From NCBI GenBank assembly GCA_035707845.1, contig DASSTP010000063.1:1-5823 (forward strand): DNA of 5,823 nucleotides, written 5' to 3'. Shown in pieces: positions 1-5,322 of this stretch. The notes under the pieces are model-generated. The model ran no database searches and was not told where the DNA came from. It saw only the letters and a list, made by a program, of their open reading frames with translations. A program made the translations under genes and the position numbers. The stretch is from CAMLHP01 sp035707845. GTDB taxonomy: Bacteria > Gemmatimonadota > Gemmatimonadetes > Gemmatimonadales > GWC2-71-9. Numbering within the stretch: position 1 is the first letter of the stretch; every line of letters begins with the position of its first letter.

Positions 1-437
1 TTGAACGCACTGGGCGATCCGTAATGGTCCACCTGGACCGAATGGTCAATGACCAGGTCGCATGGCACGATCGGGTTGATCTTCTGCGGGTCGCCGTGCA
101 TCCGGGCCATGGCATCGCGCATGGCCGCGAGGTCCACCACGCAGGGCACCCCGGTAAAGTCCTGCAGCACCACCCGCGCCGGCATGAAGGGGATCTCGCC
201 CCGGCCCTGTGTCGCGGCCGCCCACCGCCCCAGCGACCGCACATGGTCTTCGGTGACGATCCCGTGCCCGGCAAACCGCAGCGCATTCTCCAGCAGCACC
301 CGGATGGAGAAGGGAAGCCGGTCGAGGTTGGCCTCACCCTGGCGGGCCAGGGCCGGGAGACTGTAGATCGCCCCGCGGTCGCCTCCCGCCTGGAGGGTGG
401 TACGGACGCGGAACGGGTCGGGGATCTGTCTGGTCAT
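1..437 (-). CDS. acnA: Aconitate hydratase (AcnA type), N-terminal part, cut by left edge
   Basis: Aconitase interconverts citrate and isocitrate in the TCA cycle with a [4Fe-4S] cluster in the cytoplasm. The minus strand reads from ATG at 437-435 without a stop to the window edge, giving about 145 residues. The protein begins MTRQIPDPFRVRTTL and contains LPFSIRVLLENALR, then MPARVVLQDFTGVPCVVDLAAMR, written here as two known AcnA landmarks: ARVVLQDFTGVP and VDLAAMR. These are followed by KINPIVPCDLVIDHSVQVD, the characteristic AcnA/IRP1 block, and the edge falls just after it. The cluster-ligating cysteines lie further downstream and cannot be seen. The start fits the family, but no Shine-Dalgarno motif precedes it; a TATACC box ends 6 nt before the ATG, so a leaderless mRNA is possible. 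It is divergent from the DUF971 gene. The family call is firm; AcnA rather than another aconitase class rests on the N-terminal motifs. Confidence 0.95.
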   Translation of the reverse strand, partial: MTRQIPDPFRVRTTLQAGGDRGAIYSLPALARQGEANLDRLPFSIRVLLENALRFAGHGIVTEDHVRSLGRWAAATQGRGEIPFMPARVVLQDFTGVPCVVDLAAMRDAMARMHGDPQKINPIVPCDLVIDHSVQVDHYGSPSAF

Positions 438-507
438 GATGACGGTATAGTTGAGAGGATCGTCAATTGCTCACTGTTCAAGTATAAACGGACTGGAAGC
501 CCTCCTG
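438..507. promoter_or_regulatory. Divergent promoter region between acnA and the DUF971 gene
   Basis: This 70-bp spacer is visibly richer in A and T than its surroundings. On the plus strand TCGTCA (460-465, four of six matches to TTGACA) is 17 bp from TATAAA (483-488, five of six matches to TATAAT). That would start transcription near 495, shortly before the DUF971 gene. On the minus strand there are two TATA-like boxes. TATACC (449-444) ends 6 nt before the acnA ATG. TATACT (486-481) would give a leader of about 37 nt. Neither has a convincing -35. The plus strand also has TATAGT at 446-451. TTGA and TCAA half-sites (451-454 and 463-466) form a short interrupted inverted repeat that could be an operator, though four-base arms arise easily by chance. 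The promoter calls are inferred from E. coli-like consensus, which may not hold in this phylum. Confidence 0.5.
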
Positions 508-825
508 ATGCCGATTCCGCGCCCCCGCGCCATTACCCGCCAGGACGACGGCCTGCTCATCGAATGGGCCGAAACGGGCCACGCCTGGCTCTACCCGGCC
601 CGGGGGCTCCGCCTCGGCTGCCCCTGCGCCTCCTGCGTGGATGAATTCAGCGGCCGGCCCCTGCTGGACCCGGCCCGGGTGCCCGACGACATCCGGCCGG
701 TCCGGGTGGATCTGGTCGGGGCATACGGCATCCGGGTGGCCTGGAGTGACGGCCACGCCACGGGCATCTATACTTTTGAACAGTTGCGTGCGGCATGCGG
801 ATGTCCGCGCTGCACCGGGACATAG
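508..825 (+). CDS. DUF971 / GBBH-like N-terminal domain protein with six cysteines
   Basis: A small, probably cytoplasmic protein of 105 residues made only of the DUF971 domain (PF06155). This domain also occurs at the N-terminus of gamma-butyrobetaine hydroxylase and fused to some Mrp/ApbC-type Fe-S carriers. Visible landmarks are LLIEWAETG (16-24), LRLGCPCASCVDE (34-46), VGAYGIRVAWSDGHATGIYTF (roughly 70-90) and LRAACGCPRC (93-102). Cysteines 38, 40 and 43 plus His83 match the pattern of the zinc site known in gamma-butyrobetaine hydroxylase; cysteines 97, 99 and 102 form a second CxCxxC motif. ATG at 508 is chosen because GGAAG (495-499) lies 8 nt upstream and the domain starts shortly after; a longer reading from TTG at 451 adds an unrelated leader. 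No oxygenase domain follows, so it is not a hydroxylase. Its exact role is unknown; metal binding or a part in Fe-S maturation is an inference. Confidence 0.9.
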   Translation: MPIPRPRAITRQDDGLLIEWAETGHAWLYPARGLRLGCPCASCVDEFSGRPLLDPARVPDDIRPVRVDLVGAYGIRVAWSDGHATGIYTFEQLRAACGCPRCTGT

Positions 826-853
826 CACCAGCCGGTCTGGTGCGCCGCACCGG
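825..853 (+). promoter_or_regulatory. Two mutually exclusive stem-loops between DUF971 and the next gene
   Basis: A perfect 7-bp stem pairs GCACCAG (825-831) with CTGGTGC (837-843) around a 5-nt loop; its first base is the last base of the DUF971 stop codon. The same right arm (837-843) can instead pair with GCACCGG (847-853) around a 3-nt loop, seven pairs including one G-U. Only one can form at a time, and the second takes up the first two bases of the GGAAGG ribosome-binding site (852-857) of the following gene. No T-run follows either stem, so an intrinsic terminator is unlikely. A role in attenuation or in tuning translation of the membrane genes is inference; the pairing itself is seen directly. 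Confidence 0.4.
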
Positions 854-871
854 AAGGTGGTAACGTCACGC

Positions 872-1267
872 ATGACGCTTGGCCGCGGCTTCTGGATCAT
901 CGTCTGGTACGGTATCCTCCTGCTGGGGCTGGCCGGGCTTTGGGCCTCCATTGCTTCGGTCCGCCGGCTGCACTGGGAGAACCTGGACGAGCTGCTTCGC
1001 GCCATCGGGACCACCCAGGTCTCGGTCGGCATGCTGCTCCTCCTTTATGGCTGGTGGCCCACCGTGGCCACCGGCCTGCTGGGCTTGGCGCTCGGCGTCT
1101 TCATCGCGGCCTTCGTGGCCGGTCGCCACCAGGCGTCAGTCGCTGGCGATGAGGACGACGAGGACGCCGAGATTCATCCGGCCCTGCGCGGGCTGGCTCC
1201 GCGGGTGGAGCGGCGCTCCGGGACGGATTCTGATTCCGAACTGAACCGGGAAGCGATACATGAATGA
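872..1267 (+). CDS. Small membrane protein of unknown function (131 aa)
   Basis: I do not recognise a family. The protein has a strongly hydrophobic segment at about 7-28 (rich in W, I and L), a short amphipathic link containing HWENLDELLRAIG, then hydrophobic stretches at about 50-60 and 63-84 that form one or two further helices separated by WWP. The last 45 residues are polar and charged, with the acidic run DEDDEDAE at 93-100 and then RVERR, and look like a cytoplasmic tail. ATG at 872 is preceded by GGAAGG (852-857) at a rather long 14-nt spacing. An in-frame GTG at 857 lies inside that motif and is less likely. CGTCA (864-868) can pair with TGACG (873-877) across the start codon. The gene follows DUF971 by 46 nt and overlaps the next gene by 8 nt, so it is probably cotranscribed with it. 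Confidence 0.8.
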   Translation: MTLGRGFWIIVWYGILLLGLAGLWASIASVRRLHWENLDELLRAIGTTQVSVGMLLLLYGWWPTVATGLLGLALGVFIAAFVAGRHQASVAGDEDDEDAEIHPALRGLAPRVERRSGTDSDSELNREAIHE

Positions 1268-1775
1268 CTCTCACTCTGCCGGACGCGAAGGGGCCATCGC
1301 CGGCGTCATCGGCGCCGCCGCCGTGGCGATCTGGTACTTCATCGTGGACATGCTGCGCGGCATGCCGCTGCACACACCGAACGCCATCGCGCAGCTCCTC
1401 TTCGGCAACGGCAGCTCCGACGCCGGGGAGTTCGGGACCATCGCGGTCGTGACCGTGGTCCACTTTGCCGTGTTCATCGTGGTGGGGATCTGCCTCGCCG
1501 CGCTCTTCCATCTCGCCATTCGCGACATCGCCTGGCGCATGGGCGTGCTGTTTGCCCTGGTGATCACCTTCGGCTTCATCGCGGGACTCGCGTACATGCT
1601 GGGACCATTGACCGGCGAAACTTTCCCGCACTGGACCGTGCTGGGCGGCGCGCTGGTCGGCGCGCTGGCCATGGGCGGTTTCCTCTGGTACACCCATCCC
1701 GAGCTCGCCCAGTCGTTCCGGGACGTGCCGCTGGGCGACGAGACCGAAAGCGCGCCTCACCCCGGCCACCAATGA
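1260..1775 (+). CDS. Four-helix membrane protein of unknown function (171 aa)
   Basis: Hydrophobic segments at about 11-31, 60-85, 93-115 and 124-144 predict a four-helix inner-membrane protein. The first is Gly/Ala-rich (GAIAGVIGAAAVAIWYFIVD), followed by a loop with MPLHTPNAIAQLLFG. The last approx. 27 residues are polar and acidic and end in HPGHQ. Histidines fall in or next to helices (68, 84, 124), but there is no cysteine pair or recognisable cofactor motif, so no enzymatic role is assigned. ATG at 1260 has GGGAAG (1248-1253) 6 nt upstream, a good ribosome-binding site. The start lies inside the end of the preceding gene (8-nt overlap), and the stop overlaps the next start by 4 nt (ATGA), so translation is probably coupled on both sides. 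The membrane location is well supported; the function is unknown. Confidence 0.85.
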   Translation: MNDSHSAGREGAIAGVIGAAAVAIWYFIVDMLRGMPLHTPNAIAQLLFGNGSSDAGEFGTIAVVTVVHFAVFIVVGICLAALFHLAIRDIAWRMGVLFALVITFGFIAGLAYMLGPLTGETFPHWTVLGGALVGALAMGGFLWYTHPELAQSFRDVPLGDETESAPHPGHQ

Positions 1776-4294
1776 GCCGGGCGCTTCGCGTCCTCGGACT
1801 TCTCCTCCTCGCTTCCACCGCACCGCTCGCTGCCCAGCTCGCGCCCGCCAGCGCGGGCGGGCTGGTGGCGTACGCCGAAGCTACCCGGATGCTGGGCCAC
1901 AACCTGCGCGTCCTGGTCATCGGCGCCCACCCGGATGACGAGGATACCGAACTGCTGGCCTGGCTGGCCCGGGGTGCCGGCGCCGAGGCGGCGTACCTCG
2001 CTCTCAACCGGGGCGAAGGGGGCCAGAACCTTGTCGGCGGTGAGCTGGGCGAGTCACTGGGCCTGCTGAGGACAGAGGAACTTCTGGCGGCTCGGCGGCT
2101 CGACGGCGCTCGGCAGTATTTCACCCGCGCCTACGATTTCGGTTTTTCCAAGACGCTGGAGGATACCTGGGCCCAGTGGCCCCAGGATTCCATCCTGAAG
2201 GACGTGGTGCGGATCGTCCGGAAATTCCGGCCCCAGGTCATTGTCACGATCTTCACCGGCACGCCGCGCGACGGACACGGCCAGCACCAGGCGGCGGGCT
2301 GGGCTGCGCGGGCCGCGTTCGAGATCGCCGGCGACTCGACGCGCTTCCCCGAGCTGCTGAAGGAAGAAGGCCTTGCCGCGTGGACCCCGCTCAAGCTCTA
2401 CCAGAGCACCCGATTCAATGGCCTGCCCACCACGCTCACGCTCGAGGGCGGCGCGCTCGACCGCATCACCGGGCTTACGTACCACCAGCTCGCCATGGCG
2501 AGCCGCTCGCGCCACCGCTCCCAGAACATGGGGCAGCTGCAGTCGCTCGGCCCCTCCGACATCAAGTTGGCGCTGGTCACCGACCGGACGGGGAAGGGAA
2601 GCGGCGGGCTCTTTGCCGGCATCGATACGACGCTGGTGCCGGCGCTCGGCGCTGCCGCCGCACGCGCGTACAGCGCGCAAGTGACACGCATCCGCTCGCA
2701 GCCCGACTCGCTCTCATCGGCGGCACTCGACTCTGCCTCCCGCATCCTGGCATCGGCCGGACTCACGTCGCCTGTCGTCAGGGATCAGGCACGGCACCTC
2801 TCAGAGGCCAGGGCGATCGCCCTTGGTCTCGCTTACGACGCCGTGGCCGATGATGACCGGGTGACGCCCGGCCAGACACTGGCCGTGACCATTGCCGCCG
2901 CCAACGGTGGCAGCGCCGCCGTGCGGCTCAGTGATTCACTCGCCGCACCATCCGCCTGGACCGTGTCACACGGTTCGGCTGACAACCCGCTCGCGCCGGC
3001 GCCCGGCGCCGTGGCCGCGAAGTCATTCCACGTCACCGTACCCGCGTCCGCGGAAGCGACCACGCCCTATTTCCTGCGTGAGCCGCGCGACGGTGACATC
3101 TATCGCTGGCCCGCGTCGGCGCGTGCCTGGTGGGGGGACCCGTTCGAGCCGGCATCGCTCCGCGCTGAGCTCTCCCTGCCGGGCGATGCCGTCCCGGTGG
3201 AGCGCGAGGTGACCGAGCGGACCAATGACCAGGTCATCGGCGAGGTGAGAAGCCCGGTCGTGGTGCAGCCTGCCATCGATGTCCGAGTGGACCGGGACAC
3301 CGTCCTCCTGGCGGCAGGCAGCGAGCACCAGCTCCGCCTGCTGGTCTCGGTGGATCACGCTGCGCGCGACACCGTGCGCGGCCGCATGACGATCGAGGTC
3401 CCGGCCGGCTGGCGGGAACCGGAGCCCCAGCCATTTGCGTTCAGCCGGGAAGATGAACGCGATGCCTACGCCTTTACCGTGACCATTCCCGCATCGGCCA
3501 AGCCCGGGCGCTACGCCCTCCGCGCCGTGGCGGTGACGACGGACGGCCGCCGCTTCAGCGAGGGGCTGCGCGCGCTGGCGTACAATCACGTGCGGCCCCG
3601 CGCGTGGACCCAGCCCGCCACCGTCTCGGTGATGCTGGCCGACCTCGCGCTGCCGTCGCTCAAGGCGGTAGGCTACATCCGCGGCGCAGCGGACCGGGTG
3701 CCTGAGGCGCTCATCGCCGCCGGCGTGCCGGTCACGATCCTCACGCCGAGCCAGCTCGAGAACGGCGATCTCTCGCGATTTGATGCGATCGTGGTGGGGC
3801 CGCGCGCGTACGAGATCGACGCGGCGCTGGTGCAGCACAACAAGCGGCTGCTGGACTATGTCCGGGCCGGCGGGCTCCTGCTGGTGCAGTACCAGCAGTA
3901 TCAGTTCATCCGGGGCAACTTTGCCCCGCTGCCGCTCACCATTGCCCAGCCGCACGACCGGGTAACTGACGAGAACTCGCCGGTGAACATGCTGGATCCC
4001 CAGTCGCCCGTCTTCACGGCGCCCAACAAGATTACGTCGGCCGACTGGGACAACTGGATCCAGGAGCGGGGCCTCTACTTTGCCCACACTTGGGACGACG
4101 GCTACACGCCGTTGCTTGCCATGCACGATCCGGGTGAGGCCCCGATGAAGGGCTCCCTGCTGGTGGCCGACGTGGGCAAGGGGCGCTACGTGTACACCGG
4201 GCTCTCGTTCTTCCGCGAATTGCCCGCCGGCGTGCCCGGCGCCTTCCGGCTCTTTGCCAACCTGCTGGCGCTTCATCCCGCGCCGGTGCCGTGA
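1772..4294 (+). CDS. Secreted PIG-L/LmbE-family deacetylase with Ig-like middle and GATase1-like C-terminal domain
   Basis: PIG-L/LmbE enzymes are zinc-dependent hydrolases that remove N-acetyl groups from sugar-linked substrates. This 840-residue protein starts with a signal peptide (about 1-21, cleavage near PLAAQ), so it acts outside the cytoplasm. The deacetylase domain spans about 45-290: AHPDDE (52-57) gives zinc ligands His53 and Asp56 and probable general base Asp55, NRGEGGQN (79-86) follows, and HGQHQ (169-173) supplies the third ligand, probably His172. Residues 360-600 look like beta-sandwich repeats (VTPGQTLAVTI, PSAWTVSH; later VPAGWREP, KPGRYALRAVA), NEW3/CARDB-like. Residues 635-835 resemble the class I amidotransferase/ThuA fold (FDAIVVGPRAYE, RAGGLLLVQYQQYQF, KGRYVYTGLSFFRELPAG). 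The whole protein has no cysteine, so amidotransferase catalysis is excluded. It is much longer than the roughly 220-300 residues of single-domain relatives. ATG at 1772 overlaps the previous stop; no Shine-Dalgarno is seen, suggesting coupling. The natural substrate is unknown. Confidence 0.92.
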   Translation: MSRALRVLGLLLLASTAPLAAQLAPASAGGLVAYAEATRMLGHNLRVLVIGAHPDDEDTELLAWLARGAGAEAAYLALNRGEGGQNLVGGELGESLGLLRTEELLAARRLDGARQYFTRAYDFGFSKTLEDTWAQWPQDSILKDVVRIVRKFRPQVIVTIFTGTPRDGHGQHQAAGWAARAAFEIAGDSTRFPELLKEEGLAAWTPLKLYQSTRFNGLPTTLTLEGGALDRITGLTYHQLAMASRSRHRSQNMGQLQSLGPSDIKLALVTDRTGKGSGGLFAGIDTTLVPALGAAAARAYSAQVTRIRSQPDSLSSAALDSASRILASAGLTSPVVRDQARHLSEARAIALGLAYDAVADDDRVTPGQTLAVTIAAANGGSAAVRLSDSLAAPSAWTVSHGSADNPLAPAPGAVAAKSFHVTVPASAEATTPYFLREPRDGDIYRWPASARAWWGDPFEPASLRAELSLPGDAVPVEREVTERTNDQVIGEVRSPVVVQPAIDVRVDRDTVLLAAGSEHQLRLLVSVDHAARDTVRGRMTIEVPAGWREPEPQPFAFSREDERDAYAFTVTIPASAKPGRYALRAVAVTTDGRRFSEGLRALAYNHVRPRAWTQPATVSVMLADLALPSLKAVGYIRGAADRVPEALIAAGVPVTILTPSQLENGDLSRFDAIVVGPRAYEIDAALVQHNKRLLDYVRAGGLLLVQYQQYQFIRGNFAPLPLTIAQPHDRVTDENSPVNMLDPQSPVFTAPNKITSADWDNWIQERGLYFAHTWDDGYTPLLAMHDPGEAPMKGSLLVADVGKGRYVYTGLSFFRELPAGVPGAFRLFANLLALHPAPVP

Positions 4295-5322
4295 CCCGCA
4301 GCTTTCTTCTTCTTGCACTTCTGGCTCTCTCGGCGTGCGGCGACGGCCGCACGCCGGTAACGGTGTACTCTCCCCACGGTCGGGACCAGCTGGTGCTGCT
4401 GGAGCAGGCCTTCGAGAAGCTGCATCCCGGCATTGATGTGCGCTGGCTCGACATGGGGAGCCAGGAAATTCTCGACCGGCTCCGCTTCGAACGGGTGAAC
4501 CCGCAGGCCGACGTCTGGTTCGGCGGCCCCACGTCAATCTTCGATCGCGGCGTCTCCGATTCACTCCTGCAACCCTACAAGCCCTCCTGGGCCGATGCGG
4601 TGGGGCCCAACGGCGTGCAGCCCGACGACCTCTACTATCCGGTCTATCGCACTCCCGCCGTGATCGCCTTCAACCGCGATGCCGTTCCGGCCGACTCCGC
4701 GCCCAAGGACTGGGACGACATCCTCGCTCCCAGGTGGCGCAACAAGGTGCTGATTCGCGACCCGATGGCGAGCGGCACCATGCGCGCGATCTGGGGACTC
4801 ATCATCGAGCGCAGCATCCGGGAGACTGGCGACACCACGGCGGCAATGCAGTGGCTTCGGCGGCTCGACGCCCAGACCACCGCGTACACGCTCAATCCCG
4901 CCATCCTGGTCGAGAAGCTTTCCCGGCGCGAGGGACTGGTGACACTCTGGGACCTGCCCGATATCCTGATCGGGCAGGGGAAGGGCTTGCCGCTGGGCTA
5001 CACTTTTCCCGCCAGCGGCACCGCGGTGATTGATGATGCCATCGGGCTGGTGCGCAATGCGCGCCATGCCGATTCTGCCCGCGTGTTCATTGACTACGTG
5101 GGGAGCAAGGATGCCGTGGCCCTCACCGCGGCCAAGGTGTTCCGCCTGCCCGCCCGCCACGACCTTCCACCCGACATGGTGCCGGCCTGGGTCACCGACG
5201 TGGAGCGAACCATGATCGCCGAGCCGATGGACTGGACCCTCCTCGCGCACGAAGGCAGCGCCTGGATGGCCTACTGGGACCAGCATGTGCGGAACACCGG
5301 TGCCAGGATGCGCACACCATGA
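4291..5322 (+). CDS. ABC transporter substrate-binding lipoprotein, iron(III)/SBP_bac_6-like
   Basis: A periplasmic binding protein of 343 residues that would capture the solute for the importer encoded with it. The N-terminus is a short lipoprotein signal: a leucine-rich core (5-13) and lipobox LSAC (13-16), making Cys16 the lipidated residue. Family features are VTVYSPHGRDQLVLLEQAFEKLHPGIDV (23-50, given as its key parts VTVYSPHG and FEKLHPGIDV), NPQADVWFGGPTS (70-82), TPAVIAFNRD (121-130), WDDILAPRWRNKVLIRDPMASGT (141-163; key part DPMASGT) and ASGTAVIDDAIGLV (241-254). These are typical of the Fe(III), thiamine and 2-aminoethylphosphonate group. The adjacent C-terminal Tyr-Tyr pair used for iron in FbpA-like proteins is not seen, so the substrate is left open. 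The start is GTG at 4291, whose GTGA overlaps the deacetylase stop; no ribosome-binding site is visible. The stop overlaps the ATPase start. Confidence 0.9.
   Translation: MTRSFLLLALLALSACGDGRTPVTVYSPHGRDQLVLLEQAFEKLHPGIDVRWLDMGSQEILDRLRFERVNPQADVWFGGPTSIFDRGVSDSLLQPYKPSWADAVGPNGVQPDDLYYPVYRTPAVIAFNRDAVPADSAPKDWDDILAPRWRNKVLIRDPMASGTMRAIWGLIIERSIRETGDTTAAMQWLRRLDAQTTAYTLNPAILVEKLSRREGLVTLWDLPDILIGQGKGLPLGYTFPASGTAVIDDAIGLVRNARHADSARVFIDYVGSKDAVALTAAKVFRLPARHDLPPDMVPAWVTDVERTMIAEPMDWTLLAHEGSAWMAYWDQHVRNTGARMRTP
4331..4356 (+). repeat. Perfect 10-bp inverted repeat at the lipobox codons of the binding protein
   Basis: CGGCGTGCGG (4331-4340) is exactly the reverse complement of CCGCACGCCG (4347-4356), with a 6-nt loop. 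The stem begins 41 bases into the coding region and covers the codons for the end of the lipobox and the first residues of the mature protein. Every pair but one is G-C, so the RNA hairpin should be stable. There is no T-run after it. It may tune translation of the transporter relative to the upstream deacetylase, or may be a by-product of GC-rich codons; the sequence alone does not decide. Confidence 0.5.

Noticed and set aside
451..466. TTGA-N8-TCAA, resembling an FNR/CRP-type operator.
   Set aside because: The FNR consensus has six bases between these half-sites, not eight, and four-base arms occur readily by chance.
24..644. A 206-residue plus-strand open frame across the aconitase region.
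   Set aside because: It is the complement of the aconitase frame, whose minus-strand translation matches AcnA motifs.
825..853. Possible intrinsic terminator after DUF971.
   Set aside because: No T-run follows either stem, and the next gene begins only 46 nt after the stop on the same strand.
1101..1823. A 240-residue minus-strand open frame under the two membrane-protein genes.
   Set aside because: Low-complexity, charged translation with no motif; the plus strand has hydrophobic helices, good start signals and overlapping gene junctions.
1842..1859. A 7-bp inverted repeat (CGCCCGC with GCGGGCG, 4-nt loop) near the signal-peptide end of the deacetylase gene.
   Set aside because: Short GC-only stems are frequent in such DNA; nothing beside it suggests a regulatory role.
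3023..4564. A 513-residue open frame on the minus strand, spanning the 3' half of the deacetylase gene and the start of the binding-protein gene.
   Set aside because: It is Arg/His/Gly-rich with no recognisable motif, and the plus strand there encodes clear families. Long antisense frames are expected in GC-rich coding DNA.
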